A DNA stretch of 64,000 bases from Terriglobales bacterium (GCA_035764005.1 DASTZZ010000031.1:1-64000); one strand, 5' to 3'; counted from the stretch's first letter, positions 8,191-17,540 are shown. The notes: generated by a model not told the origin, from the letters alone. Program-made: numbers and translations.

Positions 8191-10602
8191 ATGATTTTCC
8201 GCCGCAATCTTGTTGTTAACACGACGCTCGCGGTTTGTCAGGTGCTACTGCTGGTTCCAATCCTCGGTCTCACTACTGCTAGTGCAACTACAGCGTCCGA
8301 AATGCAAACTCCGCAGGAGCCGCAGGCCAAAAAGCCGGAACCCAAAGGCCGCGCGTCGGCGATGTTGAAATATCGCGGCGAGCCGGTCTACATCGTCGCA
8401 AATCAATTTGAGCAAAAAGGCAACACGTACATGCTGCACGGCGAGGCGCAGATCGATTTTCGCGACTACGTCCTCTATGCCGATGAGATCAGCTACAACC
8501 AGGACACCGGTGAATCGACCGCTACTGGCCATGTGAGGCTCGTCGGAGGGGACTACAACATCAATATGCAGGCCACGCACGCGGAGTACAACGTGGTCGA
8601 GGGTACGGGCAAGTTTTACGACGTGCACGGCACGACCGGCCTAAAGCTGGGTTCGCGGAAAGCACTGCTCACTACCTCCAACCCATTTACGTTTAGTGGA
8701 CGCGAAGTCGACAAAGTTGGACCGAACCGGTTCACGATTCAACATGGCAGCATTACCACCTGCGAACTTCCGCATCCGAAGTGGACCTTCAGCGCGGAGC
8801 GAGTGAACTTCGAGATCGGGGATCTCGCCAAGCTGCACAACTCCACTTTCCGCCTGATGCGAGTTCCCATTCTGTACTTTCCGTTTGTGGAACACCCGGT
8901 TGAGAATGTCGGCCGACAATCAGGCTTTCTGATTCCCAGCTTTGGGCAGTCTTCGGTAAAGGGCACCATCATCGGCGATTCCTATTTCTGGGCGATCAAT
9001 CGCAGCACCGATGCGACGATTGGACTGGAATATCTCTCCAAGCGCGGATATGCACAGCACGGGAATTTTCGCGAGTTAACCGGTCCAGACTCCTTCATTG
9101 CCGCTACGTACTTCGGAGTCGTCGATCGCGGAGCTGGTCCGGCTCACGTGGATCAGGGTGGACAGGATGTCCATCTGCAGGCTGAGCAGAATCTTCCGCA
9201 CAACATTCGCGGCGTTGCCAATATCGAGTACCTGAGCAGCTACTTATTCCGTCAGGCTTTTGCGGAAAACTTCACCGCCGCCGTCAACTCCGAGGTGAAG
9301 TCTGATGTGTTCGTCAACCGCGATTACAACGGTTACTTCATTGGCGCACTGGCGCAGCGCTACCAGAATTTTCAGAGCACGAACAAAGGTGACTTATTCA
9401 GCATCCTGCATGTACCCAGCATCGATGTGGATTCTGTCGATCGACAATTGTTCAACACTCCTTTCGTTGCCGGATTCGATGCTGAAGGCACCGGACTCTC
9501 TCGTCGCAGTCCGACATTCAGCTCGGCCAATCTCGTCGGGCGACTCGACGCGCACCCGCGTCTGGCTTTGCCCCTGTTCCTGCGTGGTTGGACGTTCCGC
9601 CCCTCGGTGGCCGTTCGCGATACTTATTACACCCAGCACAAAACTCCGGAGACTCCGTTCAGTATTGGGACCACGGTTAACGATCCGCTGAACAGGAAAG
9701 ATTTTGAAGGCGAACTGGAAATCCGTCCGCCGCGTCTGGAAAAAATCTATGAGAAGGGCATTTTCGGCAAAGCGCTGAAACACACCATTGAGCCGCGGAT
9801 CACGTACGACTACGTAAGCGGCATCAACAATTTCTTGAACGTCATTCGCTTCGACAGCTCCGATATTCTGAGCGACACGAATGAAGTCGAGTACGCGATT
9901 ACCAATCGCATCTACCTCAAACCGCGAAACGAAAATTGCGATCCGACGAAGGCGGATGGTTCGTGCACACGCAATGCCACGGAGTTGCTCAGTTGGGAAG
10001 TCGCGCAGAAATACTTCATCGATCCGTACTTTGGCGGTGCGGTTGTGCCCGGCGTACGCAATGTGCTGCAAACGACGGCAGAATTTTCGGGAATCGCGTT
10101 TCTTACCGAACCGCGGGTATTTTCTCCCGTCACGTCACGCTTACGAATTCACACGAGTCAGCGGACGGACCTGCAATGGCTGCTCGATTACGACATCAAG
10201 AAAGGCCAGATCAACGCCAGCAATGTTTTCTTCGACTACCATGTTGGGGCTTTTTTTGTGGGGGGCAATCATGCGCTTCTGCACACACCGGGCGAAGTTT
10301 TTCTCTCCAGTCCTTTGCCCACAATACTGAAGTTCAATCAGTTCCGCGTGACCAGCGGATTCGGCAATCCGTCGCGCCGTGGATTTTCATTGGCCGGAAA
10401 CGTCGGATATGACCTGAATCTCAGCTCAGTGCAGTACACGGCTGTTCAAAGTTCGTACAACTGGGATTGCTGCGGTTTGAACTTCGAATACCGGCGCTTC
10501 GTGCTGGGACCGGTGCGCAATGAGAGTCAATACAGGTTTGCTTTCAGCCTCGCCAACATCGGCACTTTTGGAAACCTGCGCCGACAGGAGCGCGTCTTTT
10601 AG
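8191..10602 (+). CDS. lptD: LPS-assembly outer-membrane protein LptD
   Basis: LptD inserts lipopolysaccharide into the outer leaflet of the outer membrane together with LptE. The signal peptide is about 1-30 (MIFRRNLVVNTTLAVCQVLL). An OstA/LptA-like beta-jellyroll follows (about 55-170, with YVLYADEISYNQDTGESTAT), then a large beta-barrel to the C-terminus. The adjacent cysteines in YNWDCCGLNFEYRR near the end correspond to the conserved C-terminal Cys pair of LptD. ATG 8191 is preferred over an in-frame GTG at 8170 because the signal peptide then begins normally. At 803 residues it is full length, and it implies a Gram-negative envelope. Confidence 0.9.
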   Translation: MIFRRNLVVNTTLAVCQVLLLVPILGLTTASATTASEMQTPQEPQAKKPEPKGRASAMLKYRGEPVYIVANQFEQKGNTYMLHGEAQIDFRDYVLYADEISYNQDTGESTATGHVRLVGGDYNINMQATHAEYNVVEGTGKFYDVHGTTGLKLGSRKALLTTSNPFTFSGREVDKVGPNRFTIQHGSITTCELPHPKWTFSAERVNFEIGDLAKLHNSTFRLMRVPILYFPFVEHPVENVGRQSGFLIPSFGQSSVKGTIIGDSYFWAINRSTDATIGLEYLSKRGYAQHGNFRELTGPDSFIAATYFGVVDRGAGPAHVDQGGQDVHLQAEQNLPHNIRGVANIEYLSSYLFRQAFAENFTAAVNSEVKSDVFVNRDYNGYFIGALAQRYQNFQSTNKGDLFSILHVPSIDVDSVDRQLFNTPFVAGFDAEGTGLSRRSPTFSSANLVGRLDAHPRLALPLFLRGWTFRPSVAVRDTYYTQHKTPETPFSIGTTVNDPLNRKDFEGELEIRPPRLEKIYEKGIFGKALKHTIEPRITYDYVSGINNFLNVIRFDSSDILSDTNEVEYAITNRIYLKPRNENCDPTKADGSCTRNATELLSWEVAQKYFIDPYFGGAVVPGVRNVLQTTAEFSGIAFLTEPRVFSPVTSRLRIHTSQRTDLQWLLDYDIKKGQINASNVFFDYHVGAFFVGGNHALLHTPGEVFLSSPLPTILKFNQFRVTSGFGNPSRRGFSLAGNVGYDLNLSSVQYTAVQSSYNWDCCGLNFEYRRFVLGPVRNESQYRFAFSLANIGTFGNLRRQERVF

Positions 10603-10658
10603 AGACCTCGGGCAGAGATCTCGCGAAACATTTCAGACAGCAGTTCTTCAGGCGCTCG

Positions 10659-11762
10659 CTATCTGTCGCTCGAACTGTGGCTCGCCGAAACCTCCGCGAC
10701 CGTTCCACCGTTGTAATGGCTGGGCTGTGGGCGATAGCCGTTTCTTGTGCGAACGTGCAGATTGTGACGCTCGCCGGTCAGCTTTACGGTGATGGTGCGC
10801 CATCCGTGATTTGGATTTGCCTTTGGGTAGTAACTCAGCGAATACAGATGTCCAAGATCATCGCGAATTGAATCAAACGCTTTGCGCTCGTCTCTCCAGT
10901 TCTTAGAGAAATAAGCCTTGCCGCCGGTTGCAGCGGTCATGCGCTCGAACACTGCCGTCGAGACCGGCTCGAGGCGAGCCTCGCGCGTGCTGATCATGTA
11001 AATCGGAATGCCGGCTGATTGTGCGAGTTCGGCGACGTCTTCCGGTGGAACTACACTGGAATTATCTGGGCCATTCGAGAAGACCACGACAACTTTTCTG
11101 CCCATCGTCTGCGCTGCATCTTTCACCGTGAGCAAGAGACAGTTGTAAAGTGCGGCGTCGTCGCCGGCGACGGTGGTGCGCACACCGCGAACGACGTCAT
11201 TGCGGTCGGAGGTCAGCGCAGCCGCGCGGGAGAGGTCGCGGCTGTAGGAGTAGAAGGCGATCTTGTCAGCTTTTTGCAGCGAGCGCACGAAATCGGAGAT
11301 GGCGTCCTGCGCGAAGACGAAGCCACGATACATGTAGTTGCTGGTATCGAACAGAATGTAAACGTTAGCGCCTGCGATTGCTGCGCTCAGGGCATCCGAG
11401 GACTGTCCGTTCCCGGTTTCGGGATGTGGGACATAGGAGGCATTGGCAGGCGGAGCTGGGGAATTCTCGGTTCCAGGCTTCGATGGATCTCCATCCTGCG
11501 CCACGTCGACCAGGCTGCGCGTGGGTCCATTTCCTTCACCAAAAAACGCGAGCTTCTCCTGGATGCCGTCTTCAGTAATGACAAAGTCCGACGGCTTGAG
11601 TCCGGTCACGTAGTTGCCTTTGTTGTCCGTGACGGCGACATTCAACTGGACCAGATCCACTGAGACCTGAAACTGGGCAGAGGATTGCGCCAGCGTGTGT
11701 CTATCCGCGCCGGCCGAGAAGAAGAATGTAAATCCAAGAAGTAATGCAATTCGCCTGTTCAT
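10659..11762 (-). CDS. Secreted VWFA-domain protein (acidobacterial type)
   Basis: A signal peptide (about 1-25) is followed by FQVSVDLVQLNVAVTDNKG and YVTGLKPSDFVITEDG, the hallmark of the VWFA-related family abundant in Acidobacteria (TIGR03436 type). The von Willebrand A fold spans about 130-330. The first metal-site motif reads FDTSNYM rather than the usual DxSxS, so metal binding may be altered. The role is unknown, probably extracellular or periplasmic. The gene is convergent with lptD. Confidence 0.85.
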   Translation of the reverse strand: MNRRIALLLGFTFFFSAGADRHTLAQSSAQFQVSVDLVQLNVAVTDNKGNYVTGLKPSDFVITEDGIQEKLAFFGEGNGPTRSLVDVAQDGDPSKPGTENSPAPPANASYVPHPETGNGQSSDALSAAIAGANVYILFDTSNYMYRGFVFAQDAISDFVRSLQKADKIAFYSYSRDLSRAAALTSDRNDVVRGVRTTVAGDDAALYNCLLLTVKDAAQTMGRKVVVVFSNGPDNSSVVPPEDVAELAQSAGIPIYMISTREARLEPVSTAVFERMTAATGGKAYFSKNWRDERKAFDSIRDDLGHLYSLSYYPKANPNHGWRTITVKLTGERHNLHVRTRNGYRPQPSHYNGGTVAEVSASHSSSDR

Positions 11763-11818
11763 ACGGATACCCTTTTAAAACTCGCTTACGATCCACCGAC
11801 GTACTGTACTCCGCCTGC

Positions 11819-14800
11819 CTAATTCTGAGCTGCAGCAATGCTCACCGGGGTTGCCCCGTACTTTCCTCGGCGGAATTCTTCGCCTGTTTCGCGGGCCGCA
11901 CGCAACAACGCCGGCCAGTCTTCCAGATCGGTCGCAAAGATCTTCTCCACCATCCGCCGCGTCAGCTCGGGGACAAGGCGATTGAGCATTACCGGGGAGT
12001 AATCCTTCTCGTCCGCCAGCCTCGCCCAATACAAATTGTTCGAATCCCAGGATTCAGCGAGGAAGCGGCTTGAATAGCCCATAAACGCCGGGAAAGGCGG
12101 CAGGTTAAGCAATTCGCGACCATAATTCTGCGCCAAAACCGGATGTGGTACGCCGAAATCGTGCGAGATGCGCTGCCAACTGACCTCATCCGCGTGATCC
12201 TTCGCCAATGCCTCGAGCTCTTTGCCGGGACGCCCCAGCAGATCCGGCTGCTGAGGATATTCGCGCTGGAACTCCGCTGCTAAATAGAAAGTGTCCGCGG
12301 GCGTGAGATAGGTGTTTGGATCTTTCGCCCCGCTTGAGCGCAATGCCTGGCGCACCTCAAACAGCGTACGCGGCGAGACGCGGTCCGCAACCACGTTGAG
12401 TACTTTGATCCGCAGGTCGTCATTATCCGCGGACGATGTGAGCAAGTGCTCCCCAATCTCCTGATAGAGCGTGACCGCATGCAGTTCTTCACGGCTGACA
12501 TCCCACCAGCGCGGAACGACCGAACTGGTAAGAATTCCCGGCACAACTGCTCCCCAAATCAGCGCCTGAACATTTTCCGGCGTGATGAAATCCTGTTCCG
12601 CCTGCGCAAGCACATAAGGAAGGTCGGCAAGCGAGCCCACCAGATGTGCGCCACCACCGGCCGGCGAACCTGCGCCAAACAACTGCGGCGCACGCCAGAC
12701 CGCGCGCTGCATACCTACAACCGTGTCGCCAGAGAAATCGTGCGAGCGCACGAAGAGCGGATTGTGATGAAGAATCTGCGCTCCTGGCGGCTCGTAGTAC
12801 GCATAGTTCAAACCGACGAGGGTGTCGCGCAAAAATGATGCGAGCTCTCCGCGAGCGTCAGCGACTTGTTGATCGGATGATGGAGACTTGATGACCTTAG
12901 AGATGTCGGTTTGCATCTCGAGATCGGTGTGGCGGTTGTTATAGACACCCGCGCCCCATTCCTCGCGCTCGCTCTTCTTGAAGATCGGCTGCGGCATCTG
13001 GAACTCGCGCAGATCGCCGGCAAGCATCAGGAGACCGGACGAGCGCTCTTTCACACGAGCGGCTCCGTGCAGGTTATCGCCAAGCTGAATTAGTGTGTCG
13101 AGCGAGACCAGGCGCTGGGCGTCGAGCACGGAGCGCATGCGGTTCGCGACTTCCTGATGCATCTGCTGGCCTTCAGGCGTAGTTTGAGGAGGACCAGCGA
13201 GGAGCGACACGATTCCGTCCTGTGACGCATCGGGTTTGCCGGTTGAAGCGATCAGTATTTGCTTCAACGATTCGCGTCCTGCATCGAAGACGTTGGTGGA
13301 ATTCGCTACTTTCCCGAATTGGTAGACCACCTGCTGGAACGACCGGTTGAGATCATTTCTAGGAATCTGGTGTTGGCGAGCAAGGATCTGCCACAGGCCA
13401 ACACTGGCGTCGAACATGCCGAGCGCATTGCCGCGCACATAGTGATTCGAAATTGAATCCAGATGTTCGGCGACAGAGAGGAATGAATTTATCGAGGCAT
13501 CATCGAGCGTCGGAAATTCGGAGAAGATCAGATATTGATCGCCGAAGCGGTTGTACTTCGACGCCATCTGCTCAACCGTTGCGGCACCGAGCACGTGTCC
13601 GGTTCCTCGGCGCTCATCCAGTTCCGTGAGCATCAGATATGCCTGCAGCGGACCGGCCTCGGTGTCAACGCGCGAGATCGCGACCAAGGCCTCAAGCAAT
13701 TGCTCCGGGCTATTCCACCCGTGCGCTTTTTTCCCCCAATCCCGCGTAACGTCTGAGTACGTCTTTTCATGGAAGACTGTTTTCCAACTTGCCAGACCAC
13801 CGGGGATATGGGGCTCGTCATTGGCCTCAAACTCCATTCGCGTCAGCAGAAGAAGGAGCCCTGGAGCAGGACGGAAGACAGAGCGGGCAGCGTCGGCAGG
13901 TGGAGAATCCTGCTTGCGCAAGGCCTCGTAGAAAGGCTTGAGACGGCGCTCTTCGGTGAAATGCTTTTGCTGTTCAGGACTGACACGGCACAGAGCATCG
14001 AAGTACGCCGCCAGCCAGCCGTTATCTTTTTCCACCAAACGAAGGACGAAATCGCCTGAAGATTGCGGAGCGGCTCCAACCAACTCCTTCCAGAGCGGTT
14101 CAGCGGCAGCGCCGCCGGGCACGAGAACGTGTCCCTGCTGAATGCGCAAGCGGCTGCCGTAAAAATCAAGCACAGGAGCATATGCTGTGAGCCGCTTGAG
14201 ACCCGGATTTTGACGCAGTGCGTTCTGCGTCTCCGGCTCCATCTGCGCAAAGGCCCAGTACATGCGAGAAAGATTGGAATCGCGCAGCAGCGAGTCGAGC
14301 AGGTTCTTGCCGCCGGTCCATTCGTTTTCGTCGAAGATCACTGGGACGCGGGTGCCGTGGAAGTCGTAAGCAAACGGAGCGCCGCCTTCGAGAGTCTTTT
14401 CCAATTCCGGCAATGGGAATCCGGAATCGACCGTGATGAACGCGCGCTGAGGATCGGAAGTCTCGAGATAGCTGCCCGGTTTGCCGCAGTCGAGGCGTGG
14501 ACGATATCCGAGCACCTGCAATAAGGGGCGTGCCTGATCGCACGACGACACGCGCAGCACGCCTTCAGCTCCGGCCATCACTGTGAGTTCACGGGCCTGC
14601 TGGACGTATCGGCTCAACAGGATTAGGAATTCCGTCGGACGCACGCGGGACGACGGTCCTTCGTATCCCAGCAGAAACACGTTGCGAGAAAGCAGCGGAA
14701 TTACTTCTTCCTGCGAGGCTTTTTGGCTGATTCCCGCCATACGCAGGAACGAGCGCAGGGGGCCGGGAATGGAGATCGTCGCTTCGGAAGCTTGCGATTT

Positions 14801-14914
14801 AACCTGCGGCGGAGCGGTAGTAGGCTGATCGCCCCAGGAGTAAGAGGCGAAGCCGAGGCACACGAAAAGAAACACGACTGCCCGAATGCCGGGCAAGCAA
14901 CGTGGAGACTTCAT
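11819..14914 (-). CDS. Very large secreted protein of unknown function (1031 aa)
   Basis: I do not recognise a family. The start at ATG 14914 is supported by a GAGAGGG box just upstream. The N-terminus (MKSPRCLPGIRAVVFLFVCL) is a signal peptide, so the protein is exported. The rest is mostly helical without obvious repeats, with many Trp, Tyr and Asp and no lipobox, and no LPXTG or barrel signature at the C-terminus (ending KYGATPVSIAAAQN). It ends 57 bases before the VWFA-type gene start and may be co-transcribed with it. Probably lineage-restricted. Confidence 0.8.
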   Translation of the reverse strand: MKSPRCLPGIRAVVFLFVCLGFASYSWGDQPTTAPPQVKSQASEATISIPGPLRSFLRMAGISQKASQEEVIPLLSRNVFLLGYEGPSSRVRPTEFLILLSRYVQQARELTVMAGAEGVLRVSSCDQARPLLQVLGYRPRLDCGKPGSYLETSDPQRAFITVDSGFPLPELEKTLEGGAPFAYDFHGTRVPVIFDENEWTGGKNLLDSLLRDSNLSRMYWAFAQMEPETQNALRQNPGLKRLTAYAPVLDFYGSRLRIQQGHVLVPGGAAAEPLWKELVGAAPQSSGDFVLRLVEKDNGWLAAYFDALCRVSPEQQKHFTEERRLKPFYEALRKQDSPPADAARSVFRPAPGLLLLLTRMEFEANDEPHIPGGLASWKTVFHEKTYSDVTRDWGKKAHGWNSPEQLLEALVAISRVDTEAGPLQAYLMLTELDERRGTGHVLGAATVEQMASKYNRFGDQYLIFSEFPTLDDASINSFLSVAEHLDSISNHYVRGNALGMFDASVGLWQILARQHQIPRNDLNRSFQQVVYQFGKVANSTNVFDAGRESLKQILIASTGKPDASQDGIVSLLAGPPQTTPEGQQMHQEVANRMRSVLDAQRLVSLDTLIQLGDNLHGAARVKERSSGLLMLAGDLREFQMPQPIFKKSEREEWGAGVYNNRHTDLEMQTDISKVIKSPSSDQQVADARGELASFLRDTLVGLNYAYYEPPGAQILHHNPLFVRSHDFSGDTVVGMQRAVWRAPQLFGAGSPAGGGAHLVGSLADLPYVLAQAEQDFITPENVQALIWGAVVPGILTSSVVPRWWDVSREELHAVTLYQEIGEHLLTSSADNDDLRIKVLNVVADRVSPRTLFEVRQALRSSGAKDPNTYLTPADTFYLAAEFQREYPQQPDLLGRPGKELEALAKDHADEVSWQRISHDFGVPHPVLAQNYGRELLNLPPFPAFMGYSSRFLAESWDSNNLYWARLADEKDYSPVMLNRLVPELTRRMVEKIFATDLEDWPALLRAARETGEEFRRGKYGATPVSIAAAQN

Positions 14915-14944
14915 GACTGGAGCCCTCTCCGAACCTGGAGGCAC

Positions 14945-15262
14945 CTGGCAGCAGCTAAATCGCGCGACGCCAACGACTACCCTCCGCCGCTCGTTGGGGC
15001 GCTCCGTCCGGGAAGAGTGTGCGATCCGCTGGTTCGCTTGAATTAGGAGTTGTGGCCCTTACGTCGTTCGTGTCCCCCCGGTCCCTGTACTACAAACTTC
15101 AAATCGGCCCACACGATAAACCATCTCGCAGCGTAAGTCCACGCCCCTTTTAACGCCAGAGTTCCTGCTGGGACGAAGTGTCCGCAGCCTCAGAGTTCAT
15201 TCAGCAAAACCCTGAGTAACTACAGCGAAAACGCTGCCCACGCCTGCGAAGGATAATTGCTC
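14945..15262. other. Intergenic region, nothing recognised
   Basis: About 318 bases separate two divergent genes and must hold their promoters. No RNA gene, long hairpin or operator stands out. A GAAGGA box at 15248-15253 belongs to the next gene. Confidence 0.5.
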
Positions 15263-15730
15263 ATGCAGCAAATCGTTTTAGGAGCGATTGGGCGAGTCAC
15301 GTCGCCCATAACCAAGGGCAGAGATGAAAACTGGGGCGAGGTGGTTGCAGAGATTGTTCTGGACCATTCCCGGTTTGAACCTGCGTGTTTATCTGGACTC
15401 GAAGAGTTCTCTCATGTGGAGGTGATCTTCGTCTTCGATCAATTGATGGAGAGCGAGATCGAGAACACAGCTCGGCATCCCAGGGAAAATCCACGATGGC
15501 CCAGAGTGGGGATCTTCGCGCAGCGCGGCCGAAAACGCCCTAATCGCCTGGGTGCGACCATTTGCGAGCTTGTTGCGGTCGAAGGTCTTTCGCTCCGAGT
15601 CCGCGGACTCGATGCTTTTGACGGGTCTCCTGTCTTGGATCTCAAACCTGTAATGAAGGAATTTCTTCCCGCCTCAGGAAGCATCCAGCAACCACAATGG
15701 TCGCGCGAGTTGATGAGTACCTATTTCTAG
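15263..15730 (+). CDS. TrmO/TsaA-like protein (putative tRNA t6A methyltransferase)
   Basis: This 155-residue protein has the TsaA (UPF0066) beta-barrel pattern: IGRVTSPI at the N-terminus, then GLEEFSHVEVIFVFDQ, HPRENPRWPRVGIFAQRGRK and PNRLGATICELVAVEG. The family includes TrmO, which N6-methylates t6A37 of tRNA-Thr with SAM. Of two in-frame starts, ATG 15263 is chosen over TTG 15257 because GAAGGA sits 9 bases upstream of it. The family is clear; the substrate is inferred. Confidence 0.85.
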   Translation: MQQIVLGAIGRVTSPITKGRDENWGEVVAEIVLDHSRFEPACLSGLEEFSHVEVIFVFDQLMESEIENTARHPRENPRWPRVGIFAQRGRKRPNRLGATICELVAVEGLSLRVRGLDAFDGSPVLDLKPVMKEFLPASGSIQQPQWSRELMSTYF

Positions 15731-15824
15731 ACGATCTTCCAGTTGATGGAACCCGCCGTTCGCGGCGGAACACGACCTTAACTCTGGTTACTCTGGTTGT
15801 TGCGTAGGCATGCACTCGATGAAT

Positions 15825-16003
15825 TGTCATCCTGAAGGCCTGCTTTTGGGCCGAAGGATCTCCCGCAATGTTTCAGCCGGAAATGCCTTTTCCCTGGCTC
15901 TCATCCAAACACCCAACGTCGTGCGCCAAGAGCCTGGAGAGTGCAATTCAACTGGAGCCATTCCGGGAGAACCCTTCGCGCAATGAGGCGCTTCAGGACG
16001 ACA
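15825..16003. repeat. Palindromic repeat element B, copy 2
   Basis: This 179-bp element begins tgtcatcctgaaggcctgct and ends cgcttcaggacgaca. It shares with 6528-6704 the sub-terminal ggccgaaggatctcc, the internal ctggctctc/gccaagagcctgga and the overall length. Its right inner arm (gggagaacccttcgcg) is slightly degenerate. No open frame spans it. Confidence 0.85.
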
Positions 16004-16096
16004 AAGCCTGAAGATCGTTCACTTCTGCTGTCGCGGTTGCATCCGAAAAAATCGCGGACTATGGCAGCCCGCGATTTGAAATTACGACATCAAACG

Positions 16097-16759
16097 TTAC
16101 TTGCCTCGTTTGTCTCTCCGCAGGTCCCGACGATCATGCCTGACATCGCGCTTGTCGGAGCGGATGTCCTTGCGATCGTTGTGGACGTCGCGCCAGTCAT
16201 GGCGTAGGTCTTTCCTGTCGCTGTGGATATCGGCACGATCGTGGTTGATGTCCGCTCGATCGTGGCGGATATCGGTCTTGTCTGCGCCGATAGTTTTGTT
16301 GTCGCCCCGGATGTCCGTGCGGTCGGATTTGATCGTCGCCCGGTCAGCCGCCAGATCATCCGTGTCGTGGTTCTTGAGGTCGTTGCGGTACTTGGCCTGA
16401 GCCTTGTCGAGTTGCCGCTCATCCTGATTGCGATCGCGGCGCTCGGTGTTCAGGTTCTTATAGTCCTGGCGTACATCGGTTTTATCGTTGGCCAGGTCTT
16501 TGTCGTCCTTGCGGACGTCGCGGCGATCCTGGCGGATATCTTGTTTGTCGTTGCCGACATCACGGCGATCCTGGCGCAGATCGCGGCGGTCATGCCGGAT
16601 GTCGCGACGGTCGCTGTTGATGTCTGATTGATTTGCGGTTGGGGTGGTGGTGGTCGCAGTCGCGCTACCGCTAGTCGATTGCGCGCTCGCGCCGCTGCTG
16701 AATACGAGCAGGCCGACCAGCAAGCCCATGGCTGCCGCCTCTAATTTGTACTTACGCAT
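16097..16759 (-). CDS. Exported Asp/Arg heptad-repeat protein
   Basis: A signal peptide (MRKYKLEAAAMGLLVGLLVF, cleavage near GASA) is followed by a Thr/Ser-rich linker. From about residue 45 to the C-terminus (220) there is an almost unbroken 7-residue repeat of the form D-R/K-x-D-I/L/V-R-x, for example DRRDIRH, DRRDLRQ and DRRDVGN. A single hydrophobic residue per heptad with alternating charges suggests a charged single alpha helix or weak coiled coil, in the periplasm or outside. I know no function. The antisense strand is open over the repeat, but that is a by-product of the repeat. Confidence 0.8.
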   Translation of the reverse strand: MRKYKLEAAAMGLLVGLLVFSSGASAQSTSGSATATTTTPTANQSDINSDRRDIRHDRRDLRQDRRDVGNDKQDIRQDRRDVRKDDKDLANDKTDVRQDYKNLNTERRDRNQDERQLDKAQAKYRNDLKNHDTDDLAADRATIKSDRTDIRGDNKTIGADKTDIRHDRADINHDRADIHSDRKDLRHDWRDVHNDRKDIRSDKRDVRHDRRDLRRDKRGK

Positions 16760-16924
16760 GTCTCTCCTCGTGCGAGCTCAACGTCCGTTGAACTCTACGC
16801 TTCTCTGAAACGCAAAGGACTAACGAAAGTTTCGGAGTTCCTGAACGAATGTGCATGGCCTGCCGGAGCAAGACCTTGGGGCGGTTCCAGAATTGCTGTG
16901 TTCCCCTCCGGAAATCAGCGTCCT

Positions 16925-17150
16925 GAGCGGAGGAGGGTTCCCGCGCGCTTTCTCCAGCGCGGGAGACCGGAGTCGAAGGACCTTTTGTTTAGCCTTCTTC
17001 GCTGGGTCTGAAGGACGCAGAAATAGACATAAATTTCCGATGAAAGCAAAACACAGGATGTTTCGACTCCGGTCTCCCGCGCCCGACCCATCGATCGCAA
17101 ACCCCGCGCTCGATGGGTACCCGGAAACGCGCGGGAAACCTCCTTCGCTC
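16925..17150. repeat. Palindromic element C
   Basis: A 226-bp element with nested inverted arms. The outer arms 16925-16947 and 17128-17150 match at 21 of 23 positions. The inner arms 16957-16977 and 17062-17082 are a perfect 21-bp inverted repeat containing gggagaccggagtcgaa. The loop is AT-richer. It has no coding capacity, and one copy is seen here. Confidence 0.85.
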
Positions 17151-17270
17151 AACATGCAATCTTTCAAAGGACCGGATACATCAACTGTGAAACTGCAACA
17201 GCTCAATTTTCGGTTGCCTACTAGGCGGGCTTGGAAATTCTCACTCTAGGACGTTGTGCTAAGAATGACA

Positions 17271-17527
17271 GGCCTGAAAGGCCGCAAGATGCGCAGCCCA
17301 GCGGCGTAAGCCCTGGGGAATGCAATAAGAACGGGATCGAGCCCCGAAGGGGCGGCATTACGGCTATTTCCCATTCTGGGCACTTAGCGACCTCTGCTGC
17401 GGATGTTGTGCTGACGAATTCCTGTTTTCACAACAGGAGCTATGCCGCCCTTTCAGGGCTCATGCCACGCGTTCACTACTACCCAGGGCTTACGCCGCTG
17501 GGCTGCGCTTCTTGCGGCCCTTCGGGT
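17271..17527. repeat. Palindromic element D
   Basis: Outer arms 17271-17317 and 17482-17527 are largely complementary over about 45 bases (left has cagcccagcggcgtaagccc, right has gggcttacgccgctgggctg). Inner arms 17339-17358 (gagccccgaaggggcggcat) and 17442-17461 are also complementary. It abuts the 3' end of the esterase gene and could act as a transcription barrier. Its length and nesting resemble non-autonomous palindromic elements. Confidence 0.85.
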
Positions 17528-17540
17528 CTCTTATTCTCTT

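Larger units (their letters stand above)
16760..17540. other. Non-coding region filled by palindromic elements
   Basis: Between the heptad-repeat gene and the CE15 esterase I find no supported gene. Two long inverted-repeat elements (16925-17150 and 17271-17527) take up most of it. Frames of 120-130 codons here run through the repeats on both strands and are not credible genes. Confidence 0.6.

Noticed and set aside
16223-16627. A long, very hydrophobic rightward frame opposite the heptad-repeat gene
   Set aside because: It is the antisense of GAT/GTC/CGC-type codons of the Asp/Arg repeat, which read as Val/Ile/Ala; the leftward frame has a signal peptide and clear heptads, so the antisense frame is a by-product.
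16851-17249. Frames of about 130 codons on both strands across element C
   Set aside because: They read through the palindrome arms, and the translations on the two strands mirror the repeat rather than show protein-like composition.
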